Assembly (NCBI GenBank): GCA_903825395.1
Contig: CAIKAF010000023.1
Location: 146,195 to 210,194, forward strand
From: an uncultured Flavobacteriales bacterium
GTDB lineage: Bacteria > Bacteroidota > Bacteroidia > CAIKAF01
Length of the DNA stretch: 64,000 bases
Reading direction: 5' to 3'
Every line of letters starts with the position of its first letter. Positions within the stretch are counted from its first letter, which is position 1. Below, piece by piece: positions 26,688-35,817 of the stretch. Below the pieces are notes generated by a model. That model was not told where the DNA came from and searched no databases. It worked only from the letters and a program-made list of their open reading frames with translations. Both the position numbers and the translations under genes were made by a program.

Positions 26688-28136
26688 ATGGAAAATTCAT
26701 TTTATCTGTCCTCTTTAAGATCGATAATCATGGGCGCAGGCCTGTTCATTATTTCCTTTCCTTTTGCTTCTGCACAGCACCTTAGCATATCAGATTCGGC
26801 CGCCATTCGTAAAATTTACGACCAAGCACTGGTATCAGGAAAAGCCTATGAGAACCTTAGAACGCTGTGCAAAGAAGCGCCCGGAAGGTTGAGTGGAAGC
26901 GCCAATGCCGAAAAAGCTGTTCATCTAACGGCCCAAATGCTTCGTGAAGCAGGAGCCGACACCGTTTGGCTTCAACCCGTTCAGGTTCCTGCTTGGGAAA
27001 GGGGAGAAACCCAGGCCATTTTAAAAGTTAGCGGATCGGAACGAAATTTAGAGGCCGTAACGCTGGGGGGATCGGTTGGAACCAATAACCAATGGATTGA
27101 AGCTGAGGTCATTGAATTGCCGGGCATAGAGGCACTAAAAATGGCCAAAGAAGAGCAGATCAGGGGGAAAATCGTCTTTTTGAATGAAGCTATGAATCCA
27201 CGCAATGTCAACACCTTTGCATCTTATGGAGCCTGCGGGGGCAACCGCGTTTTTGGAGCCGACGAAGCAGGGAAAAAAGGGGCTGTCGCTGTTTTGGTAC
27301 GTTCATTAACCTTGAGCCATGACCATCATCCGCATACTGGGGTAATGATTTACCGTTCGGAACAAAAAATACCTGGATTGGCCGTTTCTACAGCCGAGGC
27401 AAAAACCTTATCTGAACTACTGGCGAAAAACACCCGGCTACGGGTGGCCCTAAAGTTGAGTTGCCGCGACCTGGGCTTTAAACCCTCATTTAATGTAATA
27501 GCCGAACTTCGGGGGCGAAAATTTCCACAAGAAATTGTAGTGGCCGGCGGACATTTAGACAGCTGGGACACCGGTGAGGGCGCCCACGATGATGGAGCCG
27601 GCTGCATCCACAGCATTGAAACCCTTCGCATATTGGCTCAACTGCCATTTCGCCCAGATCGAACCTTCAGGTGTGTTCTATTTATGAACGAAGAAAATGG
27701 GGGGATGGGTGCCGATGCCTATGCGAAATTGGCCGAGCAGGAGCAAAAGCGCGGCATTCGACACATTGCCGCCATTGAGTCCGATCGCGGCGGGTTTACT
27801 CCTCGTGGATTTTCTTTCGAAACCCAAGGTTTAGGGGCTGCGAAGGCTCAAGCATTTCTAGACCGTTTTTCGCATGAATTGCATCCCTATCAGCTGCAGC
27901 TGATTACCAAAGAAGGCAGCGGTGCAGATGTAGGAAAACTGCAATCGACCGGAGCGGCGTTGTTTGGATTTTTGCCGGATTCTCAGCGTTATTTTGATGT
28001 TCACCATGCAGAAACCGATCGGTTTGAAAATGTCCACAAGCGAGAATTGGAGCTGGGTGCCGCTGCCGTAGCATCGTTAAGTTATTTGCTAAGCCAGCAT
28101 GGCTTGGAATTGCCGAAGGGCAAAAAAGGGGATTGA
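26688..28136 (+). CDS. Secreted M28-family peptidase, carboxypeptidase Q-like
   Basis: The 482-residue protein has a signal peptide ending near FPFASAQ (about residue 30). A PA insert lies at about 130-250. Zinc ligands are seen in GGHLDSWDTGEGAHDDGAG (His, Asp), FMNEENGGMGADAY (Glu pair), IESDRGG (Asp) and the late HHAETDRF (His). The arrangement resembles plasma glutamate carboxypeptidase (CPQ). It differs clearly from the M28 protein at 2793-4469, which ends in a PDZ domain. It probably degrades dipeptides in the periplasm or outside. It follows rdgB by 31 bp. Confidence 0.88.
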   Translation: MENSFYLSSLRSIIMGAGLFIISFPFASAQHLSISDSAAIRKIYDQALVSGKAYENLRTLCKEAPGRLSGSANAEKAVHLTAQMLREAGADTVWLQPVQVPAWERGETQAILKVSGSERNLEAVTLGGSVGTNNQWIEAEVIELPGIEALKMAKEEQIRGKIVFLNEAMNPRNVNTFASYGACGGNRVFGADEAGKKGAVAVLVRSLTLSHDHHPHTGVMIYRSEQKIPGLAVSTAEAKTLSELLAKNTRLRVALKLSCRDLGFKPSFNVIAELRGRKFPQEIVVAGGHLDSWDTGEGAHDDGAGCIHSIETLRILAQLPFRPDRTFRCVLFMNEENGGMGADAYAKLAEQEQKRGIRHIAAIESDRGGFTPRGFSFETQGLGAAKAQAFLDRFSHELHPYQLQLITKEGSGADVGKLQSTGAALFGFLPDSQRYFDVHHAETDRFENVHKRELELGAAAVASLSYLLSQHGLELPKGKKGD

Positions 28137-28261
28137 ATTTTCACTGTGAATTTAGGTGGAGTTTAGGGTAGGTTCCTTCTTCCTAAAATTGGATATCGAG
28201 TAAACTCTTTTCAACGGCACTTGATTGGGAGAGTAAAAACAAATCGTTCTTCTCATGACTC

Positions 28262-28408
28262 CGCATGCGGCAGGGATTGAAGAGGCTAGCCCGCATGGTG
28301 GGCGTGGTGCTGCCCGCGTGGCGCGGAGGCGACCTTGGGAGCCACCGCAAGCCCGCTGGGCAGCCCACCGGCCACCGAGGACTAGCCCTGAAAGCCCGTC
28401 TGCCGCCC
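28262..28408 (+). repeat. GC-rich hairpin element, type 1, copy E
   Basis: The core GGCGAC-CTTG-GGAGCC is at 28328-28343. Stem 1 is GCGGCAG (28267-28273) with CTGCCGC (28400-28406). Stem 2 is GGCTAG (28284-28289) with CTAGCC (28382-28387), and GGTGGGC pairs with GCCCACC farther in. It is in the same sense as the M28 gene that ends 125 bp upstream. Confidence 0.88.
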
Positions 28409-28640
28409 AAATTAATCTATGTAAGCCTATCTTAAAAAGGGGCAAAGCGATACCTCAACCTGCATGTAGGCTGCCGACATCTTCCCCCTGGGGGGAATTT
28501 TCGAGCCCCCTCAGGAAAGGTACGAAATCGTTTAAAATTACCCGTTTCATAAACGTTTAAAAACGGATAATCCCGAAACCCCTTAAATACAAAGAGATTC
28601 AGATGCTTCTTGTACAATTGGGCTGCTGCCACAAGGGCAT
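28409..28640. other. Intergenic stretch with inverted repeats, no gene seen
   Basis: No convincing reading frame is present. The stretch contains a C/G-run palindrome (CCCCCTGGGGGG near 28485) and an inverted repeat CCGTTT...AAACGG around 28531-28566. It may be the remnant of another repeat or mobile element. The downstream end is the gdhA terminator. Confidence 0.3.
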
Positions 28641-28664
28641 AAAAAAAGGGCCTTCCGGCCCTTT
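28641..28664 (-). terminator. Rho-independent terminator of gdhA
   Basis: On the minus strand AAAGGGCC-GGAA-GGCCCTTT forms an 8-bp stem with a GNRA-type tetraloop and is followed by further T residues. It lies about 20 bp after the gdhA stop codon. Confidence 0.92.
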
Positions 28665-28684
28665 AATATTGAAGTTCCTAATGA

Positions 28685-30115
28685 TCAAGGGAAAATACCC
28701 ATCATTTCATAGCTAACAGCAATTTTCTCGATGGCCGTAACAAAGGCGGCAGTGCGCAAATTCTTAATGCCATCGTGCTTTAAATAAGTGGCCCGAATTT
28801 GATCGTAGGCGGTAATCATGGATTCTTCCAAGCCGCTGTATACCAAATCCTGCTCATCAGCTCCACGGTCAAGCACCTTCTTTTGGCTTTCTGTTAGGGC
28901 CTTTCCGGTAGAACTTTCAATGGCCTGAATGATGCTGTTGTTCATGTTCTGTTGATAGCGTTTTTCCATACGGCCAAAGCGAACGTGAGACAGATTTTTA
29001 AGCCATTCGAAATAAGACACGGTAACGCCACCCGCATTCATATAAATGTCGGGGATGATCATTCCGCCGCGGGCAGTAATTATGTCTTCGGCATCTGGAG
29101 TAACGGGGCCGTTCGCGCCTTCAGAAATAATTTTAGCTTTTACCCGAGCGGCATTGCTGCCATTAATTTGGTTTTCAAGAGCAGCTGGAATTAACACATC
29201 GCACTCGACCTCCAACACATCCGTATTGTTTGGAAGTGCTTTAGAGCCTGGATATCCATGCAGAGTACCTTTGGCTGAAAAATAAGCCTTTGCCTCTGTG
29301 GGATCTATGCCATTGGCATCGTAAATGGAGCTATTGTATTCGCCAAGAGAAACAATTTTAGCACCACCTTCAAAGAAGAACTTTGCAGCATGATAGCCAA
29401 CGTTTCCTAGTCCTTGAACCGCCACTGTTTTACCCTCTAAGCCGGGAGTTAGACCCAATTTTTTCATGTCTTCTTCAAAAGACATGGCATATCTTGTACC
29501 ATAAAATACGCCCAATCCGGTAGCCTCGCGGCGACCGCGAATACCGCCTTGAGAAACGGGTTTGCCGGTAACACAACCAAGGGCGTTCAATTCGCCCATA
29601 GAGAAGGCAGCATAGGTATCGGCCATCCAAGCCATTTCGCGTTCACCTGTACCATAATCGGGGGCAGGCACATCAATACCAGGGCCAATAAAATTCTTTT
29701 TAACCAATTCGGTGGTGTAGCGGCGTGTGATTCGTTCCAATTCATCCACACTGTACTCTCTAGGATTAATGGTAATTCCACCTTTTGCGCCTCCAAATGG
29801 CACGTCAACGATGGCGCATTTGTAGGTCATTAGGGCGGCTAAGGCCATTACTTCATCTTGGTTCACATTTTCGTTGTAGCGAATTCCGCCTTTGGTCGGC
29901 AATTTGTGGTGGCTGTGTTCCACACGATAGGCTTCAACAACCTCAATTCCTCGGCTTGTTTTAACGGGGAATCGCATTTTATACACTGAATTACAGTGTT
30001 TAATCTGCTCTAAAATACCTTCAGGGGCATTGACAAAAGAGGCCGCATAATCGAAATAGCGAATTACATCCTCAAAAAATGAATGGTGTTTTTGGGCGTC
30101 GGTTTGATTGGACAT
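28685..30115 (-). CDS. gdhA: Glutamate dehydrogenase (Glu/Leu/Phe/Val dehydrogenase family)
   Basis: The 476-residue NAD(P)-dependent enzyme interconverts glutamate with 2-oxoglutarate and ammonia. Substrate-side residues are in [14 protein letters not shown] and the catalytic Lys in [21 protein letters not shown] is the family block, and the coenzyme-binding Rossmann fold is [17 protein letters not shown]. The length suits the hexameric eukaryote-like subgroup common in Bacteroidota, but Leu or Phe specificity cannot be excluded. It is a single gene with a perfect -7 element (23-nt leader) and its own terminator. Confidence 0.92.
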   Translation of the reverse strand: MSNQTDAQKHHSFFEDVIRYFDYAASFVNAPEGILEQIKHCNSVYKMRFPVKTSRGIEVVEAYRVEHSHHKLPTKGGIRYNENVNQDEVMALAALMTYKCAIVDVPFGGAKGGITINPREYSVDELERITRRYTTELVKKNFIGPGIDVPAPDYGTGEREMAWMADTYAAFSMGELNALGCVTGKPVSQGGIRGRREATGLGVFYGTRYAMSFEEDMKKLGLTPGLEGKTVAVQGLGNVGYHAAKFFFEGGAKIVSLGEYNSSIYDANGIDPTEAKAYFSAKGTLHGYPGSKALPNNTDVLEVECDVLIPAALENQINGSNAARVKAKIISEGANGPVTPDAEDIITARGGMIIPDIYMNAGGVTVSYFEWLKNLSHVRFGRMEKRYQQNMNNSIIQAIESSTGKALTESQKKVLDRGADEQDLVYSGLEESMITAYDQIRATYLKHDGIKNLRTAAFVTAIEKIAVSYEMMGIFP

Positions 30116-30138
30116 AAAAACAGGTGTTAATTTGAATA

Positions 30139-30146
30139 CAAATGTA
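30139..30146 (-). promoter_or_regulatory. gdhA: -7 element TACATTTG of gdhA
   Basis: TACATTTG on the minus strand matches TAnnTTTG perfectly and ends 23 nt before the gdhA ATG. Confidence 0.6.
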
Positions 30147-30154
30147 TATTTTCC

Positions 30155-32563
30155 TTAAAGTCTAATGGCATATTGGACAAGGAAAAATCGAGGGGGGTCG
30201 GCAAATAATGGTCGCATGGAATACGCCACGTTCATCACATTGTTGACAATGAGTGACAATCGGCTTTCCGGAGTGATGCTAAAGCCGATTCGAGCGTCTA
30301 CAATATGCGTTCCATCGCGTTGAGTATCGCGAAAATCGGCAAGTCCGGTCTTGAAAATCAGGTTATCGAGTATCAAAAAGGCCCGATCTATATTTTGCAT
30401 AAAACTATTGTAGCGGTAACTAACTCCGATATTCCATTTTTTAATTACCACCTCGGCATCTAGTTTTGCTGTATGTCGGAACCGATATTTTAAAACGGTT
30501 TCATTGGGGTCTTCGGCAACCACGCTGGAGGAGCTATTGTACGTAATTGCTGTCCCTGATGCGTCAGAATAAATCACATAATTGGGGTCTAAAGTGAATG
30601 GATTTGAATAGTTGTATCCAGCTAGCACATTCAATGTTAGATTTTTAGATAATTTTCCTGAAGTTGCTATAGAGGCGTCTACTCCATACATACGGACAGG
30701 ACCAATATTTAAGGAAGTGAAGGCCAGTGGGGCTAATGTAGAGAACGGTCCTGCAGTAAATTCAATGTAATTATCGTAGTCTTGCCAATAGGCTGCCACA
30801 TCTACCAAGCCGTTGAATCCGGGCCCAATCTTAAATCCCTGTTTCAAACCCAACTCGTACGAAATACTGGTTTCGGCGGTCAAATTCGGAGATGGGACAA
30901 TAAAAGCTCCGCCCACCACAGTTTGTACATAGCGTTCGGCAATGGTTGGGAATCGATATCCCTGCCCTACGGAGGCGCGAATAAAGGTGTGTTCCGCCAT
31001 TTTAAAGCTTAATCCCCCCCGAAATACGGGCCGCGTTTCCTGAATATCTCCGATTTTAAAATGTTCTAACCGTAACCCAACCACGGCACTTAGTCGTTGT
31101 TTAAAAAATTTATTTTCAATTTGAGCATATGCGGCTAGGTTGGTTTGCTGATTTTCTCCTTGATTTACATTGCCGGCGAAAATTTGTGAACTGGCAAAAA
31201 CCTGGTTGAGCATTAGACCTCCAATTAAATTTAAATGGCGAAGTAAGGATGTCTCACTGGAGCTTTGGGTAAAGCGCTTTTGATACTGATACTCTGCAAA
31301 TAAAACCTGATTGGCATTGGCTTGATTGTTGTCGTTGTCGTTGTTTAAGTGGTATAGTCGGGTGCGTAAATTGTGGCTGCTTCCCCGCTTTCCGACATAA
31401 CTTACATAGGGGTCTACAGCTACTTGCTGTTGCGTTGTACGCGTGACGCTACCGGCACTAAATCGATAAAATCCTTCGGCGCTGTTTTCGTGAATAAAAC
31501 CGGACGAACTACGTGAAAAAAGAAGCGTAGAATTCAATCCAATGCTTAAACCGGGTATAGACTTGAAGCGGTAACGGGTGTTTAAATGTGTCCTGAGCCG
31601 ATTGCCATATTGCCCAGGGTCTGAATTGCTGGTATCGCCATTGGCCAATGAGGCAGCCATGGAAGGCGGTCCACTCCAGCCATTTTCAGCTTGAGCATTC
31701 ATGCCAACCACCAAATCAAACTGACCGAACTGTTGTAAATGCGTAGCTGAAATTCCGGCTTGCATCGGCGGAACATCGGTGCTCCAGTTGCGCTCTGAGG
31801 GCAAGTCGTAAATGCCGGCGTAGGTTTGAATTCGGGTAGAGGGCTTTGCCGAGGGATAGGTGGTACGGACATGAATTGCGCCATTCAAGGCGCTTGATCC
31901 GTAAAGTACCGAGGAAGCGCCTTTGATGACTTCAATTTGTTCGATGGTTTCGGTTGGCACAAAGCTCCAACTGGCACGTCCTGCATCGCCAGATAATATG
32001 GGCATGTCGTCAACAAGGACCATCACTCGGCTACCTGCCCCAAAAGAATACCCGCTGCCCGAACGAATTTGAGGTTCTTCATCTACAATATTAACTCCGG
32101 GCACTTGACTTAAAACTTGGCTTACCGTAGTCGTGTTTTTATTCTCGATAAGAGCTGGCCTGACGACTTCCATAGAAACAGTAAGTTCTTCCAATCTCTT
32201 TTCATATTTCCCCTCGGATTTTACCATAATTTCTCCTAGGGTTCTCACCATTGGCTTAAGTTTAATGTCGATGGTTTGAGTTGAATTTGCGGCAAGGGAA
32301 AGGGACTGGGAAGTTGGGAAGAACTCGATGGAAGTCACCTTTAACGTCACTTGACTTGAGGCGATTACCGGCAGTGTGAATCGACCGTCAATATCGCTGG
32401 AAGTTCCCGTTGTACTTCCATCCACAACTATATTGGCGAAAGGTACTGGCAGACCGGTTTCGGCATTGGTAATTCGGCCCTCAACAATGGCCTTTTGAGC
32501 AAGCAAAATCGAAGAAGAAAACAGAAGAGAAAACAGAAGGCTTCTAATGAAAAAAGGAATCAT
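30155..32563 (-). CDS. TonB-dependent outer-membrane receptor
   Basis: The receptor is about 802 residues. The start at 32563 is chosen because MIPFFIRSLLFSLLFSSSIL begins a clean signal peptide; an upstream ATG at 32590 adds nine residues. After the signal comes a carboxypeptidase-regulatory-like domain (VEGRITNAETGLPVPFANIVV). The plug domain holds VSQVLSQVPGVNI and the IEQIEVIKGASSVLYGSSAL block. The 22-strand barrel follows, ending in FFLVQYAIRL with a terminal hydrophobic residue. No SusD partner is nearby, so the ligand is more likely a siderophore, metal or vitamin than a glycan. That is inference. Confidence 0.93.
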   Translation of the reverse strand: MIPFFIRSLLFSLLFSSSILLAQKAIVEGRITNAETGLPVPFANIVVDGSTTGTSSDIDGRFTLPVIASSQVTLKVTSIEFFPTSQSLSLAANSTQTIDIKLKPMVRTLGEIMVKSEGKYEKRLEELTVSMEVVRPALIENKNTTTVSQVLSQVPGVNIVDEEPQIRSGSGYSFGAGSRVMVLVDDMPILSGDAGRASWSFVPTETIEQIEVIKGASSVLYGSSALNGAIHVRTTYPSAKPSTRIQTYAGIYDLPSERNWSTDVPPMQAGISATHLQQFGQFDLVVGMNAQAENGWSGPPSMAASLANGDTSNSDPGQYGNRLRTHLNTRYRFKSIPGLSIGLNSTLLFSRSSSGFIHENSAEGFYRFSAGSVTRTTQQQVAVDPYVSYVGKRGSSHNLRTRLYHLNNDNDNNQANANQVLFAEYQYQKRFTQSSSETSLLRHLNLIGGLMLNQVFASSQIFAGNVNQGENQQTNLAAYAQIENKFFKQRLSAVVGLRLEHFKIGDIQETRPVFRGGLSFKMAEHTFIRASVGQGYRFPTIAERYVQTVVGGAFIVPSPNLTAETSISYELGLKQGFKIGPGFNGLVDVAAYWQDYDNYIEFTAGPFSTLAPLAFTSLNIGPVRMYGVDASIATSGKLSKNLTLNVLAGYNYSNPFTLDPNYVIYSDASGTAITYNSSSSVVAEDPNETVLKYRFRHTAKLDAEVVIKKWNIGVSYRYNSFMQNIDRAFLILDNLIFKTGLADFRDTQRDGTHIVDARIGFSITPESRLSLIVNNVMNVAYSMRPLFADPPRFFLVQYAIRL

Positions 32564-32671
32564 ACTATTTTTTTGAAGATGAGGCAACAACCGAGTTCAA
32601 TCGAGGCTGGCATGGCTCAAATTGAACATTCCAACAAACAATACCGAACATTCTTCGCATCAGTCAGGATT

Positions 32672-32703
32672 TAGGTTTGTGCATTTTGGCATAGCCAAAC
32701 CTA
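32672..32703. other. Inverted repeat upstream of the TonB receptor
   Basis: TAGGTTTG (32672-32679) and CAAACCTA (32696-32703) form a perfect 8-bp stem. An inner TGC/GCA pair may extend it. It lies 109 bp before the receptor start and 68 bp after the stop of the phosphoesterase gene. It could be a metal-regulator operator or part of the mRNA leader. The sequence is not a recognisable Fur box or cobalamin riboswitch. Confidence 0.4.
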
Positions 32704-32771
32704 TGAAGATTTCTGGATTTTCCAATACGTGAATCTACGGGCTAGCTTTCATCCCGTTCACCTTTTGTAGG

Positions 32772-33608
32772 TTATCTACCTAAAAACCCAAGCAGCATGG
32801 CCTTATCCATGGGCATTAACACCTCTTCCAATTCCTCTTCTAATTCAGATTCACTCCATTTAGAATCGAGGGTGTGGGTGTACAATTCCCATTCACCATT
32901 GTTGTATTCTAGGGCAGTTAAATTCTCGATCCAATCACCGGAATTCAGATACCGAACCCTGCCTGCTTTATTTTCTACCCAGCGATTGGCCGGCTGATGA
33001 ATGTGTCCACAAATTACCGTTTGATAGCCTTGGTCTATGGCGAGTTCGGCCGCAGTGGTTTCAAAGTCGGCGACAAACTTAACTGCTTGTTTAACACTGT
33101 TTTTCACCTGTTTTGACAAGGAGATTCTACCATTTCCTGTTTTTTCTGAAAGCCAATTCAATGCCCGATTGATTAAAATCAGCATATCATAGCCTTGACC
33201 TCCTAGTTTAGCAATCCACTTTGAGTATTGAATGCTGGCATCAAAAACATCCCCGTGAAAAATCCACGTTTTATGGCCATCCAATTCCAAAATCAATTTA
33301 TCTTGAATGCGGAGTGAGCCGAATTGAACGTTTGAAAACCGTCTAAGTACTTCGTCATGATTGCCTGGCAAATATATTACGGGAACTCCCTTCATTGCCC
33401 ATTTTAATAAATGGTGTAAAACTTTCATATGGGACTCTGGCCAATACCACTTTTTAAACTGCCACATGTCAATGATATCGCCATTCAAAACAACCTTTTC
33501 GGGTTTAATGCTTTTCAAATAGGTTAGCAATTCTTTGGCATGGCAACCAAAAGTCCCCAAATGAACATCAGAAAGCACTAAAACTTGCACCTTTCTTTTG
33601 GAGGGCAT
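32772..33608 (-). CDS. lpxH: UDP-2,3-diacylglucosamine diphosphatase-like metallophosphoesterase
   Basis: The 278-residue calcineurin-like phosphoesterase has all metal-site motifs: LSDVHLG (D, H), NGDIIDMW (D), LPGNHDE (N, H), FHGDVFD (H) and CGHIHQP (HxH). The spacing and the RRFSNVQFG insert match the LpxH group, which removes UMP from UDP-2,3-diacylglucosamine in lipid A synthesis. It is slightly longer than E. coli LpxH (240). Other members of this clade in Bacteroidota have not all been tested, so related phosphodiester substrates remain possible. Neighbours are not lipid A genes. Confidence 0.75.
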   Translation of the reverse strand: MPSKRKVQVLVLSDVHLGTFGCHAKELLTYLKSIKPEKVVLNGDIIDMWQFKKWYWPESHMKVLHHLLKWAMKGVPVIYLPGNHDEVLRRFSNVQFGSLRIQDKLILELDGHKTWIFHGDVFDASIQYSKWIAKLGGQGYDMLILINRALNWLSEKTGNGRISLSKQVKNSVKQAVKFVADFETTAAELAIDQGYQTVICGHIHQPANRWVENKAGRVRYLNSGDWIENLTALEYNNGEWELYTHTLDSKWSESELEEELEEVLMPMDKAMLLGFLGR

Positions 33609-33760
33609 ATAGGGTTTTTACAATAATAGTAGGGGCAAAGAAATTGAGTGTTAATTCAGCATTAAATTAACGCTATGCATTTGAGATTGGGTCTGCTGGT
33701 TTTCCCTTGACTTGAGGATTTAAGATTGCTGCATTGAATTCTTGCAAGTTGAGCCGGGAA

Positions 33761-34093
33761 CTATCCTTTTAGCAATGCTTTCAATGCATTGGCGATGGCG
33801 ATTGAAGATGTTAGTTCATTCCCAACATATATAAGCGCCCGGTTGGCTTGGATGGGCTCCCTGACCACAGAAAAATACACAGCCCGCATTTGCCTTTTGA
33901 CTCGATTTCGGTCTACGGCTCGTTTAAATTTTTTCTTCGATACGCTGAAAACGACTTTCCCTTCAGTAACGGAGTCTGCCGACGTAATCAATAGCAATGG
34001 ATATCGAAATTCCCTCTGCCCCTTTGAGAATAAGGCTGCAATAACAATAGGAGATTTTAAGGAAAAACGGCGGCCATTTTTATTCGGCTTCAT
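33761..34093 (-). CDS. rnpA: Ribonuclease P protein component
   Basis: The 110-residue basic protein is the subunit of RNase P that helps the catalytic RNA mature tRNA 5' ends. The diagnostic RNR block is DRNRVKRQMRAVYF. The early basic part (RRFSLKSPI) and VFSVSKKKFKRAV strand fit the family. It overlaps hemD by 4 bp and does not lie next to rpmH and yidC as in most bacteria. The hemD-rnpA coupling is seen in other Bacteroidota as I recall. Confidence 0.92.
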   Translation of the reverse strand: MKPNKNGRRFSLKSPIVIAALFSKGQREFRYPLLLITSADSVTEGKVVFSVSKKKFKRAVDRNRVKRQMRAVYFSVVREPIQANRALIYVGNELTSSIAIANALKALLKG

Positions 34094-34845
34094 TTATTTG
34101 ATTTGCCGTTAACTTGCTTTAAATACCATTCAAGTGCCATAGCCATAGAAGGAGCTTTGGGCATTGGGGCTTTTAATTGAACAACCAGTCCGGAAGCCTC
34201 TGCTGCTTGAGCCGTACCTTCTCCAAATGTGCCCACATGAATGTTTCCCTGTTTGAAATCCGGGAAGTTTTTTGACAAAGATTCTACCCCGTTTGGACTA
34301 AAAAAAACAAGCATATCAAAGTCCTGAACAGGAAATTGAGACATATCGGAGGAAACCGTTTTATAAAATGCGGCTTTGGTAAAAGCGATTTTATTCTTGT
34401 TTAAAAAATCTGTGATTTTATCGCTGTGTTTGTCTGAACAAGGGAACAAGAACCTTTCTGTTTTATTCTTTTTGAAGTTATCCAACAAATCTTCTACCCC
34501 ATTCGTTCCATGAAAAATTTTTCGCTTCCGGTACACAATGTACTTCTGCATATAAAGTGCAATGGTTTCTGATGCACAAAAGTATTTCATGGTTTCAGGA
34601 ATGGAAAACCGCATTTCCTGAGCTAGCCTGAAATAATGGTCGACCGAGCTTTTGGAGGTCAATACCACGCATCCATACTCTGAGAAATCCACCTTTTGTT
34701 TTCTTAATTCAGCGGCAGTTACCCCTTCGACGTGAATAAACGGCTTGAATTCCAAACTGACCTTTTGGGATTTTGCCACCTCATAATACGGAGACTTTTC
34801 TGTTTCCGGTTTGGGCTGACTGATTAACACCGACCTGATTTTCAT
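34090..34845 (-). CDS. hemD: Uroporphyrinogen-III synthase
   Basis: The 251-residue two-domain enzyme closes hydroxymethylbilane to uroporphyrinogen III in heme and corrinoid synthesis. The family is poorly conserved. The clues are VLISQPKPE at the N terminus, VVLTSKSSVDHYF, YFCASETIA, LFPCSDKHSDKI and FFSPNGVESL with the alternate-domain layout. It is the middle gene of DUF4271-hemD-rnpA, 20 bp after the first and overlapping rnpA by 4 bp. Confidence 0.88.
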   Translation of the reverse strand: MKIRSVLISQPKPETEKSPYYEVAKSQKVSLEFKPFIHVEGVTAAELRKQKVDFSEYGCVVLTSKSSVDHYFRLAQEMRFSIPETMKYFCASETIALYMQKYIVYRKRKIFHGTNGVEDLLDNFKKNKTERFLFPCSDKHSDKITDFLNKNKIAFTKAAFYKTVSSDMSQFPVQDFDMLVFFSPNGVESLSKNFPDFKQGNIHVGTFGEGTAQAAEASGLVVQLKAPMPKAPSMAMALEWYLKQVNGKSNK

Positions 34846-34865
34846 GGGTTTTACTGCAAATTACA

Positions 34866-35561
34866 TCAGGATAAAAATCCGCTCCACCTCAAAAAAAGGA
34901 AGAAAGGAATGAGTTCTATTGTGCAAAGATATAAAATATAGTACACTCCAAAAGTGCGTGTACTGAACCAAAGTACTGAGGATAAGCGAATAAAATAGAG
35001 TACAAATCCACTTAACATTAGAATGAGTAAAAATCTGGGATTCAAATTTGACATTTGAACCCATTGAATGTTGAAAAAAAACAAAATCAACAATGCCAGC
35101 ATGCCAATCCAAAAAAGATATTGGTAAAATACTGCATTGTGGGCCCGGGCAAGCATTTTGAATGAAAACAACCTTCCGAGCTGTTCCACCAACAAGGCTT
35201 TGAAAATAACGCTACACATTCCTATTAGGGTTATTGTTAAAGGAGCCCAATCCAGCCCCCCTGAAATCCACCAAGCAACCCACACTGGGGCGGTTGAAAA
35301 CCCGGCTAAGAATAATCCCCAATCGGAAGGGAATCCCCTGCGGTCATAATCTTCAACATATTCCAGCAGCATGGGCCGATGAACCATTGAACGGAAAAAA
35401 ATCTGAAGTCGGTGTCGGTTTCCCTGTATGGAAACAACTAAAAAAAACAAGGCGGCCAACAAGGCCCAAAAAAACCAAACCTGAACTGGAAATTCAGAGG
35501 GCTTAAGAATACCTTCCCTAAATTGGACCTGCAAAACCCCAGAAAACAAGGCAAATATCAT
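34866..35561 (-). CDS. DUF4271-family integral membrane protein
   Basis: This 231-residue protein has about six hydrophobic segments (for example FPVQVWFFWALLAALFFLVV, then WGLFLAGFSTAPVWVAWW, IGMLALLILFFF, FLLILMLSGFVLYF). The pattern and its place directly before hemD match the DUF4271 proteins of Bacteroidota, which have no known function. An aromatic-rich N terminus and the conserved RRGFPSDW loop are visible. It heads the operon, with a perfect -7 element 23 nt before the ATG. Confidence 0.75.
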   Translation of the reverse strand: MIFALFSGVLQVQFREGILKPSEFPVQVWFFWALLAALFFLVVSIQGNRHRLQIFFRSMVHRPMLLEYVEDYDRRGFPSDWGLFLAGFSTAPVWVAWWISGGLDWAPLTITLIGMCSVIFKALLVEQLGRLFSFKMLARAHNAVFYQYLFWIGMLALLILFFFNIQWVQMSNLNPRFLLILMLSGFVLYFIRLSSVLWFSTRTFGVYYILYLCTIELIPFFLFLRWSGFLS

Positions 35562-35584
35562 GAGTTGTGAAAGAAATGAACATC

Positions 35585-35592
35585 CAAAGGTA
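35585..35592 (-). promoter_or_regulatory. -7 element TACCTTTG of the DUF4271-hemD-rnpA operon
   Basis: A perfect TAnnTTTG match on the minus strand, ending 23 nt before the ATG at 35561. Confidence 0.6.
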
Positions 35593-35803
35593 ATTCATTT
35601 CTTTCCCTATTTGAAGACTCGCAAACCATGGCCTTCAAATTCAATTCTACTTGGCAAAACAAAAAATAGAAATTAGAGATACGGTTAAGCTGCGCATCAA
35701 TTTGCATCTTTGCCGTTGAGTTCTGTCTTCCGGATGTTTTTTTTAACTGTTTTCTTATGGTGTATTTCAAATCCGGGAACCTAAGTCTATCCTACAATTA
35801 TTA

Positions 35804-35811
35804 TAACTTTC
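35804..35811 (+). promoter_or_regulatory. Near-consensus -7 element TAACTTTC of the arginase-family gene
   Basis: TAACTTTC has one mismatch to TAnnTTTG and ends 6 nt before the ATG at 35818. The 256-bp divergent region between this start and 35561 otherwise shows only A/T-rich DNA. Confidence 0.4.
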
Positions 35812-35817
35812 CGAACT

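Noticed and set aside
32564..32771. Cobalamin riboswitch before the TonB receptor
   Set aside because: None of the conserved riboswitch words was found; only a simple inverted repeat is present.
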